From contig NZ_JBKIWZ010000001.1 of NCBI RefSeq assembly GCF_050157905.1, positions 2,604,001 to 2,668,000 on the forward strand: DNA of 64,000 nt, read 5' to 3'. This document shows, piece after piece, positions 53,768 through 64,000 of this stretch. This DNA comes from Pantoea sp050157905 (GTDB lineage Bacteria; Pseudomonadota; Gammaproteobacteria; Enterobacterales; Enterobacteriaceae). Numbering within the stretch: the stretch's first letter is position 1; every line of letters begins with the position of its first letter. The position numbers and the translations under genes were made by a program. The notes under the pieces were generated by a model. The model did not search any database and had not been told where the DNA came from. It saw only the letters and a list, made by a program, of their open reading frames with translations.

Positions 53768-55078
53768 TTAGCGGCCAGCGCCGCTGGTGAGCCAGAAGGG
53801 TGACTGTTTCAGCGCCTGCGTCGCCAGCCAGGCTAAACCGGATGACTGCTTCTCATGGATAGCGGAGAGCAGCTGCTGCCAGGGGTCGAGCCAGGCCATC
53901 ACGGTTTCGGCGGGATAGGATCCGGCCAGCAGATGCACTGTCAGCAGCTGACGCGCCAGTCGGGTGGCTTTATCCTGATATTCGTTTGGCTGCCTGATCG
54001 TGGCAAAGGTCTCCCGCAGATCCGCATTGACGCGGCTCAGCATAATGTCGCTGAATCGCTTAAACGATCCCTGCAGCTTGGCCTCGCCTTTGGCATCGAC
54101 CCACTGACGCCACTGTGATTCAGCCAGCCAGTGTGTCAGCGCCAGTTGCGTTTCAACCGACAGAGAAGACAGGCAGAACGCGGCCGCCTCCTGCTCCTCG
54201 TTCACCAGTGTCTCTTCCAGGGTGGTCAGCTGCTGACGCAATGCGCTGCTGGCTTTGCGTGGCACCAGCGCACCAAACAGACTAAACGCCTGGCGCAGCA
54301 GATCCAGCGCTTCACGCACCGCGTCCTGCGCCGCTGCGTTACCGCGCAGCCAGACCTCTTCGTGATACTGCCAGTGCTGAAGACCGGCCGACATTGCAGC
54401 AACCATGCCCTGCTCAACAGTAGCTTTGGCTCCCGCTTTCAGCAGCGGAAACGCCACTCTCTGACGCGGCGGATTTCCCTGCGCCAGCTGATAGCCGCGG
54501 GCGGCTTTGCTCAGGCTGCCCATACGCAGCCCACCCAGTGCCACCAGCTCCCGGGCAAAAGCCAGCAGATCCTGGCGTTCACCGCGTTTCAGCTCCAGTT
54601 CGATCTCGCACAGCGGTTCGCTCAGCTCACCCGCCGTTACCTCACCCTGATCAAAGGCCACTTCAATTTCGCTGTTGCCGGTCGTGATCAGCCAGACTTC
54701 ACGCTGAAAGTGGGTGGTGAACAGCGGCTGCAAACGCTGCTGCAGGGCCGCGACATCGGTGCCCTGCGGCCAGATCGCTTCGGGCAGACGCGCGATGTCC
54801 AGCACGGGTTCGCTGAGATCAACATTATATTCCGGACGCTGATGCAGTCCGCCGAGCGTCTGGCCTGCCGCTTTCAGCGTCATCTCATAACGCTTATCAA
54901 CGCCACGGATACGTAATCCCATATCCCAGCGCCGCAGCTGGTTATCATCGGTTTCAAAATAGATGTTGGTCAGCTCGCGCGCAGCCTGATGCTGATGCGG
55001 CAGCGTGGCGAGTCGTTCAGCCAGCTTCCCGGCTGCCTGTGATGTTGCAATGAACTTTAGTTCGATTTCGATGGTCAT
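53768..55078 (-). CDS. ygiF: Inorganic triphosphatase YgiF (CYTH-CHAD)
   Basis: The protein has 436 residues. The CYTH domain (about 1-200) starts with the EIELKF signature and has RIRGVDKRYEMTLK further in. The CHAD domain (about 215-430) is helical and His/Arg-rich, typical for polyphosphate binding. The E. coli enzyme hydrolyses tripolyphosphate. It is the first gene of the ygiF-glnE-hldE run and divergent from ygiM across 270 bases. Confidence 0.95.
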   Translation of the reverse strand: MTIEIELKFIATSQAAGKLAERLATLPHQHQAARELTNIYFETDDNQLRRWDMGLRIRGVDKRYEMTLKAAGQTLGGLHQRPEYNVDLSEPVLDIARLPEAIWPQGTDVAALQQRLQPLFTTHFQREVWLITTGNSEIEVAFDQGEVTAGELSEPLCEIELELKRGERQDLLAFARELVALGGLRMGSLSKAARGYQLAQGNPPRQRVAFPLLKAGAKATVEQGMVAAMSAGLQHWQYHEEVWLRGNAAAQDAVREALDLLRQAFSLFGALVPRKASSALRQQLTTLEETLVNEEQEAAAFCLSSLSVETQLALTHWLAESQWRQWVDAKGEAKLQGSFKRFSDIMLSRVNADLRETFATIRQPNEYQDKATRLARQLLTVHLLAGSYPAETVMAWLDPWQQLLSAIHEKQSSGLAWLATQALKQSPFWLTSGAGR

Positions 55079-55348
55079 AATTTTTTATTCACTACGCCGC
55101 TGGCACTTAAGAGGGTGTTTCCTGCATATTTCAGGCGATGATCAGCGGGTTACTTACGCTGTCACCTGGGGGCAGGGGTTTATCAGGCGAAGATTAATGC
55201 ACAGAAGCCGCGCTGTCTCTGCTTTCTTTGCGCTTTCTCAGACCTTTTCGCACTCTCATGAGACCAGGATAGTTCTCATTCAGATTTATGTGAGGCCTCT
55301 CCAGACTGTGCCGGTAAATTTTAGTCAGACTAAGCCAAACGAAATCGA

Positions 55349-55969
55349 ATGAAAAAAATCACACTTGCCGGACTCACTTTGCTGGCCCTCAGCACCCTTG
55401 CACCTGCCCATGCCGACGAAAAACGTTACGTTTCTGATGAACTCTCGACCTGGGTCCGCAGCGGGCCTGGCGACCAGTTTCGCCTGCTCGGTAAGCTGAA
55501 CGCCGGGGAAGAGGTGCAGCTGTTACAGACCAACAATGACACGCATTATGGTCAGATCCGTGATTCAGAAGGCCGCACCACCTGGATCCCGCTGTCACAA
55601 CTCAGCGCCAGTCCGAGCCTGCGTACCCGTGTGCCGCAGCTTGAGCAGCAGGTGAAAGATCTGACGGCCAAACTGGATAACATCGACAACAGCTGGAACC
55701 AGCGCACTGCAGAAATGCAGAATAAAGTCGCCAGCAGCGACGGCGTCATCAACGGGCTGAAAGGCGAAAACCAGAAGCTGAAAAATGAGCTGATCGTGGC
55801 GCAGAAGAAAGTCAGCGCGGCGAACGTTCAGCTGGATGACAAGCAGCGCACCATCATCATGCAGTGGTTCATGTATGGCGGCGGCGTGCTGGGCGTGGGC
55901 CTGCTGCTGGGCCTGTTACTGCCGCACATGCTGCCGCGTCGCAAGAAAAGCGATCGCTGGATGAACTGA
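55349..55969 (+). CDS. ygiM: SH3-domain inner membrane protein YgiM
   Basis: The protein has 206 residues with a signal peptide ending near PAHA. An SH3b domain (about 24-88, YVSDELSTWVRSGPGDQFR) is followed by a coiled coil (about 95-165) and a C-terminal membrane helix (about 170-192, FMYGGGVLGVGLLLGLLLP) with a basic tail RRKKSD. The topology is a periplasmic domain tethered to the inner membrane. It may take part in cell-wall work; the function is not proven. A strong terminator follows. Confidence 0.93.
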   Translation: MKKITLAGLTLLALSTLAPAHADEKRYVSDELSTWVRSGPGDQFRLLGKLNAGEEVQLLQTNNDTHYGQIRDSEGRTTWIPLSQLSASPSLRTRVPQLEQQVKDLTAKLDNIDNSWNQRTAEMQNKVASSDGVINGLKGENQKLKNELIVAQKKVSAANVQLDDKQRTIIMQWFMYGGGVLGVGLLLGLLLPHMLPRRKKSDRWMN

Positions 55970-55987
55970 CACCCTTGCGCCGGATTG

Positions 55988-56015
55988 AAAAAGGGGATCT
56001 TCTGATCCCCTTTTT
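55988..56015. terminator. Terminator after ygiM
   Basis: GGGGATC (55993-55999) and GATCCCC (56004-56010) form the stem with loop TTCT. It is flanked by five A and five T, so it can work in both directions. Confidence 0.92.
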
Positions 56016-56127
56016 GGCATGTCTGCAATCCGGGGAATCTGTGCAACAATGAAATGAGATGCATTGCCGATTTCAGGTGCAGGATACGCCCGGTGTGCAG
56101 GTCATTTCTTATTCTCTGGAGTTTTGC

Positions 56128-57360
56128 GTGAAGACGTTTTTAGTGGGTGGTGCAGTGCGAGATGCGCTGCTGAATCTGCCCGTAACAGATAAAGACTGGG
56201 TGGTGACGGGCGCCACGCCGGAGGCCATGCTGGAACAGGGCTATCAGCAGGTCGGTCGTGATTTTCCCGTTTTTCTGCATCCCAAAAGCCGTGAAGAGTA
56301 TGCGCTGGCGCGGACCGAGCGGAAAAACGGGAAAGGCTACACCGGGTTTGTGACCTGGTCTGCGCCCGACGTGACGCTGGAGCAGGACTTACAGCGTCGC
56401 GATCTGACCATCAATGCCATCGCGCAGGATGAACACGGCGAACTGGTCGATCCTTATCATGGCCAGCGCGATATCACTCTGCGCCTGCTGCGCCACGTCT
56501 CTGACGCCTTCAGCGAAGATCCGCTGCGGGTACTGCGGGTTGCCCGTTTTGCCGCGCGTTTTGCCCATCTCAGCTTTCGTATCGCGCCGGAAACTCAGCA
56601 GCTGATGCAGCAGATGGCAGAGAGCGGCGAGCTGTCAAACCTCACTGCAGAACGGGTCTGGAAAGAGACGGAAAAGGCGCTGGGCAGCCGCAATCCGCAG
56701 GTCTATTTTCAGGTCCTGCGGGAGTGCGGTGCGCTGAAGGTGCTCTTTCCGGAGCTGGACAACCTGTTTGGCGTTCCTGCGCCGATCCGGTGGCATCCGG
56801 AAATCGATACCGGGGTACACACGCTGATGACGCTGGCGATGGCCGCTGCCCTCTCCGATGACATTGATGTGCGCTTCGCCACGCTGTTCCATGATGTCGG
56901 CAAGGCGCTGACGCCGCCCGCGCTGTGGCCCAGTCATCACGGCCATGGTCTGGCCGGCGTGCCGCTGGTCGCGGCGCTCTGTCAGCGACTGCGTGTGCCG
57001 AATGCGATGCGTGATCTGGCGCTGATCGTTACCGAGTTTCACGACATCGTGCATACTATTGAGCGGCAGTCTCCGGCGTCACTGGTGGGGCTGTTTGACC
57101 GGATTGATGCCTGGCGTAAACCGCAGCGTGTGGAACAGATGGCGCTGACCAGCGAAGCGGATGCGCGCGGACGCGCCGGACTGGAGAGCATGGCCTATCC
57201 GCAGGGAGACTATCTGCGTCGTGCGTTTGCACTGGCTCAGGCGGTGCCGACGAAAGCCGTGATCGAGGCGGGATTCAAAGGTGCGGAAGTAAGGGAAGAG
57301 TTAACGCGACGGCGCATAGCGGCTGTCGCGCAGGGTCTGGCGAGCGGGCAACCTGACTAG
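56128..57360 (+). CDS. cca: Multifunctional CCA-adding enzyme
   Basis: The protein has 410 residues from a GTG at 56128, preceded by TGGAG; the longer frame adds 23 unlikely residues. The class II nucleotidyltransferase core shows KTFLVGGAVRD with the DxD-type motif in TDKDWVV, then RRDLTINAIA and EDPLRVLRVARFAARF. The HD domain (LFHDVGKA around 280) gives phosphohydrolase activity. It adds and repairs the 3' CCA end of tRNA. It follows ygiM and is convergent with uppP, 16 bases apart. Confidence 0.95.
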   Translation: MKTFLVGGAVRDALLNLPVTDKDWVVTGATPEAMLEQGYQQVGRDFPVFLHPKSREEYALARTERKNGKGYTGFVTWSAPDVTLEQDLQRRDLTINAIAQDEHGELVDPYHGQRDITLRLLRHVSDAFSEDPLRVLRVARFAARFAHLSFRIAPETQQLMQQMAESGELSNLTAERVWKETEKALGSRNPQVYFQVLRECGALKVLFPELDNLFGVPAPIRWHPEIDTGVHTLMTLAMAAALSDDIDVRFATLFHDVGKALTPPALWPSHHGHGLAGVPLVAALCQRLRVPNAMRDLALIVTEFHDIVHTIERQSPASLVGLFDRIDAWRKPQRVEQMALTSEADARGRAGLESMAYPQGDYLRRAFALAQAVPTKAVIEAGFKGAEVREELTRRRIAAVAQGLASGQPD

Positions 57361-57376
57361 CAGGCTGCCCTGCGGT

Positions 57377-58195
57377 TTACATGAAGAGCGCGTAAACCGC
57401 CGCCGCCACGATAAAGCGGTAGATGGCGAACGAGACAAAAGAGATGCGTTTGATCAGCTCAAGGAAGACTTTAATCGCAATCATCGCCACGATAAATGCC
57501 GTGATAAAGCCCACCGCGAACATCGGGAAGTCCGCCATTGTCAGGAAGCCGATGCTCTTATACAGATCCAGTACGGTTGCACCCATCATCATCGGCACCG
57601 CCAGGATGAAGGAGAACTCGGAAGCAGCATAGCGGCTGACGCCCATCAGCATTCCGCCGGAGATGGTAGCACCGGAACGGGAGAAACCTGGCCACAGCGC
57701 CAGGCACTGGAAACAGCCAATCATAAACGCCTGACGATAAGTAATATCATCGACGCCTACCGCTTTCGGCTGTTTAGGCTTGAGAAACTCGGCGGCCAGC
57801 AGCAGCACGCCGCCGACCACCAGGGCGTACATCACGTTAATCGGATTAAACAGCGTTTTGATCTGATCGTGCAGTACCAGCCCGATAACCACCGCCGGAA
57901 TCATGCCCAGCAGGATATGGATCAAAGAGAGACGTCCGGTACCCACACCCTCATGTCTGACTTCACCAAAATGAATACCAATCAGGCCAAACAGACGGCG
58001 CCAGAACATCACCACGACGGCCAGAATCGACCCTAACTGAATGACGACTTCAAAGGTTTCGGCTTTTTCCCCCTCAAAGCCCAGCAGGTGACCCACGATA
58101 ATCATGTGGCCGGTGGAAGAAACCGGTAAAAACTCGGTCAGCCCTTCCACAATGCCCAGGATTGCAGCAACCCAAAGCTGATGAATATCTGCCAT
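57377..58195 (-). CDS. uppP: Undecaprenyl-diphosphatase UppP (BacA)
   Basis: The protein has 272 residues from the ATG at 58195; a TTG one codon upstream is less likely. Motifs are VEGLTEFLPVSSTGH at about 17-31 and PGFSRSGATISGG near 170, with about eight membrane segments. It converts undecaprenyl diphosphate to the monophosphate, recycling the lipid carrier for peptidoglycan, and gives basal bacitracin tolerance. It lies between cca and folB as in E. coli. Confidence 0.96.
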   Translation of the reverse strand: MADIHQLWVAAILGIVEGLTEFLPVSSTGHMIIVGHLLGFEGEKAETFEVVIQLGSILAVVVMFWRRLFGLIGIHFGEVRHEGVGTGRLSLIHILLGMIPAVVIGLVLHDQIKTLFNPINVMYALVVGGVLLLAAEFLKPKQPKAVGVDDITYRQAFMIGCFQCLALWPGFSRSGATISGGMLMGVSRYAASEFSFILAVPMMMGATVLDLYKSIGFLTMADFPMFAVGFITAFIVAMIAIKVFLELIKRISFVSFAIYRFIVAAAVYALFM

Positions 58196-58385
58196 CAAAT
58201 GTTCCCTCTATCTGTTTCAAAACCATTAAAAAGGCGGTAGCCCGTTGCTATCGCCTTAAATATGCCGCACCTAGCCTGAATTAAACCTTAAGGTCTGGCC
58301 CATTTCGCCTGCTGTAACGAAACGGCTCACGCTATGACAGACAGTAATTTGGTTTGGTTTCATTGTGATGGCAATCACATCCAGA

Positions 58386-58745
58386 TTATTTAGGAATAGT
58401 CCCGCGCTCAATTCGCACGCCAACCTGCGCCGCCTGGGCGACAGCGCCCGGTTTGCTGACCTTAATGCGCACCCCCGGTGAACTGAAACGGTTCATCAAC
58501 AGATCCGCGATTTCTTCAGCCACGCGCTCCACCAGCGCAAAGCGGCTGCCGTTCAGATGCGTCAGGACTGCCGATGCGACATCGGCATAGCTGAGGCAAT
58601 CATTGACATCGTCGCTGCGGGCCGCCAGACGGTTATCCCAGGCCATTTCGATATCGAGTACCAGCTTCTGCTGGATGCCCTGTTCCCAGTCGTAAACGCC
58701 AATGGTGGTGAACACCGTGAGTTGTTCTATAAATACGATATCCAT
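58386..58745 (-). CDS. folB: Dihydroneopterin aldolase
   Basis: The protein has 119 residues. The start DIVFIEQLTVFTTIGVYDWEQ carries the binding region; CLSYADVASAV and LVERVAEEIADLL follow, with Lys in VRIKVSKPGAV near the active site. It cleaves dihydroneopterin in folate synthesis. It is divergent from plsY with a 108-base spacer. The length equals the E. coli enzyme. Confidence 0.96.
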   Translation of the reverse strand: MDIVFIEQLTVFTTIGVYDWEQGIQQKLVLDIEMAWDNRLAARSDDVNDCLSYADVASAVLTHLNGSRFALVERVAEEIADLLMNRFSSPGVRIKVSKPGAVAQAAQVGVRIERGTIPK

Positions 58746-58853
58746 GATGAGAGTCTCTGTTTTTGGCTGAGCCGGATACCACTTCCGGCGGATTATGCGT
58801 ATTATCCACGGTTGATGAGATCAAAACGACCCTAAAGGGAACGGTACGGTGTT

Positions 58854-59459
58854 ATGAGTGCTTTCGCGCTTGGTATGATTATTTTCGCGTATCTTTGCGG
58901 CTCAATTTCCAGTGCGATTCTGGTCTGCAAACTTGCGGGCCTGCCCGATCCCCGCACACACGGTTCCGGCAATCCTGGCGCGACCAACGTTCTGCGTCTG
59001 GGCGGTAAAGGTGCTGCCGCCAGCGTACTGGTGTTTGATGTGCTGAAAGGGATGGTGCCGGTCTGGCTGGCATATCTGATGCATGTGACGCCGTTCTATC
59101 TTGGTCTGACAGCCATTGCCGCCTGTCTGGGTCACATCTATCCGGTGTTCTTTCATTTCCGTGGTGGCAAAGGCGTCGCGACGGCATTCGGTGCTATTGC
59201 CCCGATTGGCTGGGACCTGACGGGTCTGATGACCGGAACCTGGCTGCTGACGGTGTTACTGAGTGGCTACTCCTCGCTGGGCGCAATTGTCAGTGCACTC
59301 ATCGCCCCCTTCTATGTCTGGTGGTTCAAACCGCAGTTCACCTTTCCGGTGTCCATGCTCTCCTGCCTGATTTTACTGCGTCATCACGACAATATTCAGC
59401 GTCTGTGGCGGGGTCAGGAAGGCAAAATCTGGAAGCGTAAGAAGAAGTCGCAGCCATAA
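58854..59459 (+). CDS. plsY: Glycerol-3-phosphate acyltransferase PlsY
   Basis: The protein has 201 residues with about five membrane segments. The conserved loops are GSGNPGATNVLR (about 37-48), GHIYPVFFHFRGGKGVAT (about 93-110) and LRHHDNIQRLWRG near the end. It transfers an acyl group from acyl-phosphate to glycerol 3-phosphate. It is convergent with tsaD with a bidirectional terminator between. The ttd genes found nearby in E. coli are absent. Confidence 0.96.
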   Translation: MSAFALGMIIFAYLCGSISSAILVCKLAGLPDPRTHGSGNPGATNVLRLGGKGAAASVLVFDVLKGMVPVWLAYLMHVTPFYLGLTAIAACLGHIYPVFFHFRGGKGVATAFGAIAPIGWDLTGLMTGTWLLTVLLSGYSSLGAIVSALIAPFYVWWFKPQFTFPVSMLSCLILLRHHDNIQRLWRGQEGKIWKRKKKSQP

Positions 59460-59486
59460 AAAAAGCCGGCAAGCCGGCTTTTTTCC
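59458..59486. terminator. Bidirectional terminator between plsY and tsaD
   Basis: AGCCGG (59465-59470) and CCGGCT (59475-59480) form the stem with loop CAAG, flanked by A and T runs on both sides. Confidence 0.92.
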
Positions 59487-60993
<1,507 letters not shown>

Positions 60994-61050
60994 GTTGTTC
61001 CGGAGGTTCGCCTCCCTTGCGTGATCTACGCAGACAGAGTCAAGTAAAAG

Positions 61051-61076
61051 GCCGTGCTTTCCGAAAGGAAGCGCGG
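61051..61076 (+). terminator. Hairpin between rpsU and dnaG (T1-like attenuator)
   Basis: GCCGTGCTTTCC and GGAAGCGCGGC fold with a GAAA loop and a one-base bulge, followed by TTGTTG. In E. coli a partial terminator here lowers dnaG relative to rpsU. Confidence 0.7.
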
Positions 61077-61111
61077 CTTGTTGCCGTTTATGAGCTGAAA
61101 ATCTGGGGCGT

Positions 61112-62857
61112 ATGGCTGGACGAATTCCACGCGTATTTATCAACGATTTACTTGCCCGCACGGATATCGTGGATCTTATCGATGCCCGCGTTAAGCTGAA
61201 AAAGCAGGGTAAGAATTTCCATGCGTGCTGTCCTTTCCATAATGAAAAAACGCCCTCCTTCACCGTAAACGGCGAAAAGCAGTTCTATCACTGTTTCGGC
61301 TGTGGTGCCCACGGTAATGCTATCGACTTTTTAATGAACTTCGACCGACTGGAGTTTGTTGAGACGATCGAAGAGCTGGCCACGTCCCACGGTTTAGACG
61401 TGCCTTATGAAGCAGGCAGCGGGCCCAGCCAGATGGAACGCCATCAGCGCCAGAGCCTGTACCAGCTGATGGAGAGCCTGAACGGCTTTTATCAGCAGGG
61501 TCTGCAGCAGTCCAGCGCACAGCCTGCCCGCGACTATCTTGATCGTCGTGGTCTGAGCGCCGAAGTCATCAATCATTTCGCTATCGGTTACGCGCCTGCC
61601 GGCTGGGATAACGTTCTCAAACGTTTTGGCAAGCAGTCGGACGATCGCGAGTCACTGATGGAAGCGGGTATGCTGGTCAGCAATGACAAAGGCCGGACCT
61701 ATGATCGGTTTCGTGACCGCATCATGTTTCCGATTCGTGATAAGCGTGGCCGCGTGATCGGCTTTGGCGGACGGGTACTGAGTAACGAAACGCCAAAGTA
61801 TCTGAACTCGCCGGAAACACCGATTTTCCACAAAGGCCGCCAGCTCTATGGCCTGTATGAAGCGGTTAAGAACCATCCTGAACCTGCCCGCCTGCTTGTG
61901 GTCGAGGGCTACATGGACGTGGTGGCGCTGGCGCAGTACGGAATCGATTATGCCGTCGCGTCGTTAGGCACCTCTACGACCGCTGAACACATTCAGTTGC
62001 TGTTTCGCAGCACCGATACGGTCATCTGCTGTTATGACGGCGACCGGGCTGGCCGCGAAGCCGCATGGCGTGCGCTTGAGACTGCCTTGCCTTACATGAA
62101 TGATGGCCGTCAGCTACGCTTTATGTTTTTACCCGACGGTGAAGATCCGGATACGCTGGTACGCAAAGAGGGTAAAGCCGCCTTCGAAGCGAGGATGGAG
62201 CAGGCAATGCCGCTCTCTTCGTTTTTATTTGACAGCCTGCTGCCGCAGGTGGATCTGAGTTCGCGCGACGGAAAAGCGCGCCTGAGCACGCTGGCTTTAC
62301 CGCTGATTACGCAGATTCCCGGCGAGACCCTGCGTATTTATATGCGTCAGGAGCTGGGGAATAAGCTGGGTATCCTTGATGACAATCAGCTTGAAAAGCT
62401 GATGCCAAAGCAGGCTGCAAGCGGCGCTGCGCCGGTCGCGCCACCGCTTAAACGTACGACCATGCGCGTGCTTATCGCTCTGCTGGTTCAGAATCCGCAG
62501 CTGGCCTCGATGGTGCCTTCACTGGATGGCCTGTCTGAGTCGAAAATGCCCGGCCTGCCGCTCTTTATTGAGTTAGTCGGTCGCTGTAACGAGAATCCTG
62601 GATTGACGACCGGGCAGCTACTAGAGTTATATCGCGGGACAAATTTTAGTCAGACGCTTGAAACACTGGCGATCTGGAACCACATGATAGTAGATGAGGA
62701 AGCCGAAGCGGTGTTTCAGGACTCGCTGGCCAGCATCTATGATTCTGCGCTTGAAGAGCGACTGGAGTTTCTGATTGCACGCGAACGCATTCAGGGACTC
62801 ACTGCCGACGAGCGTCGTGAGCTCTGGATGCTCAGCCAGGCGTTTGCCAGAAAATAA
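61112..62857 (+). CDS. dnaG: DNA primase
   Basis: The protein has 581 residues. The zinc-binding domain has Cys40, His43, Cys61 and Cys64. The TOPRIM core includes VVEGYMDVVALAQYG and YDGDRAGREAAWRA with the metal-binding acids. The C-terminal helicase-binding domain spans about 435-581. It makes RNA primers at the fork with DnaB. It is the middle gene of the operon, downstream of the rpsU hairpin. Confidence 0.97.
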   Translation: MAGRIPRVFINDLLARTDIVDLIDARVKLKKQGKNFHACCPFHNEKTPSFTVNGEKQFYHCFGCGAHGNAIDFLMNFDRLEFVETIEELATSHGLDVPYEAGSGPSQMERHQRQSLYQLMESLNGFYQQGLQQSSAQPARDYLDRRGLSAEVINHFAIGYAPAGWDNVLKRFGKQSDDRESLMEAGMLVSNDKGRTYDRFRDRIMFPIRDKRGRVIGFGGRVLSNETPKYLNSPETPIFHKGRQLYGLYEAVKNHPEPARLLVVEGYMDVVALAQYGIDYAVASLGTSTTAEHIQLLFRSTDTVICCYDGDRAGREAAWRALETALPYMNDGRQLRFMFLPDGEDPDTLVRKEGKAAFEARMEQAMPLSSFLFDSLLPQVDLSSRDGKARLSTLALPLITQIPGETLRIYMRQELGNKLGILDDNQLEKLMPKQAASGAAPVAPPLKRTTMRVLIALLVQNPQLASMVPSLDGLSESKMPGLPLFIELVGRCNENPGLTTGQLLELYRGTNFSQTLETLAIWNHMIVDEEAEAVFQDSLASIYDSALEERLEFLIARERIQGLTADERRELWMLSQAFARK

Positions 62858-63225
62858 GTTTTAGCACGCTGCCCGCGCTGAAGATGGGCGGCGTGGCTGT
62901 TTTAAGGCCGGGAGCGTTAAGCCAGGCCGTCAGCACAAATTTTAAAAGGCCGTCTGCGCCGAAGTCAGTCTGGTTACCGCCAGCGCACAGTTCCCGGCGC
63001 GTACTGAAGTACGTGAGGAGAGCGGGCACTGGCGGGAAGCAGAATGGCGGGTAAGCCGGGCCTGTACCACCAGAAATTTATACAAGCGGCTTAAGTGCCG
63101 ATTACTGTTGGGCATCGCCCACGCCGCGACGAGGGCAGCGGCAAGAATTAAACGCCTTCACTGCTATTGTTGGCGCGCTGCCGACCGACACCAATCTAAT
63201 TTAACAGAAGTGTGGATACCGTCTT
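62858..63225. other. Structured 368-base spacer between dnaG and rpoD
   Basis: This spacer is longer than I recall for E. coli. Nested complementary pairs at 62977-63035 (CCGCCAG/CTGGCGG, CCCG/CGGG and CGTAC/GTACG with a TGAA loop) form a compact hairpin. The 3' part (63080-63225) is the rpoD leader, with TTTATACAAG and AATCTAATTTAAC AT-rich segments that could hold promoters. No supported coding sequence is present. Confidence 0.6.
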
Positions 63226-64000
63226 ATGGAGCAAAACCCGCAGTCACAGCTCAAGCTTCTTGTCACCCGTGGTAAGGAGCAAGGCTATCTGACCTATGCT
63301 GAGGTCAATGACCATCTGCCGGAAGATATCGTCGACTCAGATCAGATCGAAGACATCATCCAGATGATTAACGACATGGGTATTCAGGTGGTTGAAGAAG
63401 CCCCGGATGCTGACGATCTGATGCTGAATGAAAACAGCTCCGATACTGACGAAGATGCCGCGGAAGCTGCCGCTCAGGTATTATCCAGCGTTGAATCTGA
63501 AATCGGGCGCACCACTGACCCGGTGCGCATGTACATGCGTGAAATGGGTACCGTTGAACTGCTGACGCGCGAAGGCGAAATCGACATCGCGAAGCGTATC
63601 GAAGATGGTATCAACCAGGTTCAGTGCTCCGTTGCCGAATACCCTGAAGCGATTACCTATCTGCTGGATCAGTATGACAAAGTTGAAGCAGGCGAATCCC
63701 GCCTCTCCGACCTGATCACCGGTTTCGTCGATCCTAACGCAGAAGAAGATCTGGCCCCAACGGCGACGCACGTGGGCTCTGAACTCTCTGAAGCCGATCG
63801 TAACGACGACGAAGACGATGATGAAGAGGATGACGATAATTCCGAGGATGATAACTCTATCGATCCGGAACTGGCGCGCGAGAAGTTCTCTGACCTGCGT
63901 AAGCAGTATGAAACCACCCGTAGCGTCATCAAGAGCAAAGGCCGCAGCCATGCCGCAGCCATTGCCGAGATCCAGAACCTCTCTGACGTCTTTAAACAGT
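63226..64000 (+). CDS. rpoD: RNA polymerase sigma-70 factor RpoD, 3' end outside window
   Basis: The frame from the ATG at 63226 gives 258 residues. Region 1.1 is plain (EQNPQSQLKLLVTRGKEQG, then YLTYAEVNDHLP), region 1.2 follows (DPVRMYMREMGTVELLTREG), and a non-conserved region has the acidic stretch (NDDEDDDEEDDDNSEDD) at about 188-204, typical of enterobacterial RpoD. The rest lies outside the window. It directs housekeeping transcription and is the last gene of the rpsU-dnaG-rpoD operon. No irregularity was seen in the visible part. Confidence 0.97.
   Translation, partial: MEQNPQSQLKLLVTRGKEQGYLTYAEVNDHLPEDIVDSDQIEDIIQMINDMGIQVVEEAPDADDLMLNENSSDTDEDAAEAAAQVLSSVESEIGRTTDPVRMYMREMGTVELLTREGEIDIAKRIEDGINQVQCSVAEYPEAITYLLDQYDKVEAGESRLSDLITGFVDPNAEEDLAPTATHVGSELSEADRNDDEDDDEEDDDNSEDDNSIDPELAREKFSDLRKQYETTRSVIKSKGRSHAAAIAEIQNLSDVFKQ

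Overview
The window is a chromosomal segment of an enterobacterium, most likely Pantoea or a close relative in the Erwiniaceae. The right half keeps the E. coli/Salmonella core gene order: ftsP-plsC-parC, mdaB-ygiN, parE-yqiA-cpdA-yqiB-nudF, tolC-ygiB-ygiC, ygiD, ribB, ubiK, hldE-glnE-ygiF, ygiM-cca, uppP, folB, plsY, tsaD and rpsU-dnaG-rpoD. The proteins are close to E. coli in length and motifs. The left half has GC-rich accessory genes typical of plant-associated enterobacteria. The genus is my inference; the family-level call is firm.

Layout. Positions 1-4.3 kb: a sugar-use locus, with a GH31 glycosidase (cut by the window edge) and an MFS transporter divergent from a LacI-type regulator. 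4.3-14.7 kb: three large c-di-GMP proteins (PAS4-GGDEF-EAL and two tandem MHYT-GGDEF-EAL paralogues), with a secreted cupin protein, ylaC and a YdcR/MocR-type regulator between them. 15.3-20.5 kb: a five-gene archaic (Csu-type) chaperone-usher pilus operon. 20.5-21.9 kb: a citrate-type MHS symporter. 22.1-23.3 kb: exbB-exbD, which energise TonB, with a likely Fur box. 23.6-26.4 kb: a TRAP transporter (dctP-dctQ-dctM) placed between exbB and metC. 26.5-30.5 kb: metC, yghB, yqhC and dkgA, without yqhD. 30.6-35.3 kb: ftsP (apparently frameshifted), plsC and parC. 35.4-38.4 kb: a PheC-like periplasmic dehydratase, mdaB, ygiN and a LysR regulator. 38.5-64 kb: the conserved block ending in rpoD, cut by the window edge.

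How the genes work together. The pilus operon next to two membrane c-di-GMP sensors suggests a biofilm or attachment module under c-di-GMP control; this is inference from position. The ribB gene has a clear FMN riboswitch. The rpsU-dnaG-rpoD operon keeps its promoter region and an rpsU-distal hairpin. Most U-tract terminators are easy to see. Three convergent gene ends instead carry long GC-rich hairpins without U tracts, and three other convergent pairs overlap at their stop codons.

I saw no tRNA, rRNA, CRISPR array, insertion sequence, prophage or defence island. I found no convincing wholly new multigene system. The items most worth follow-up are the ftsP frameshift, the degenerate EAL loop in one MHYT paralogue, the inverted repeat abutting the ylaC ribosome-binding site, the operator-like repeats before the TRAP operon, and the structured dnaG-rpoD spacer.
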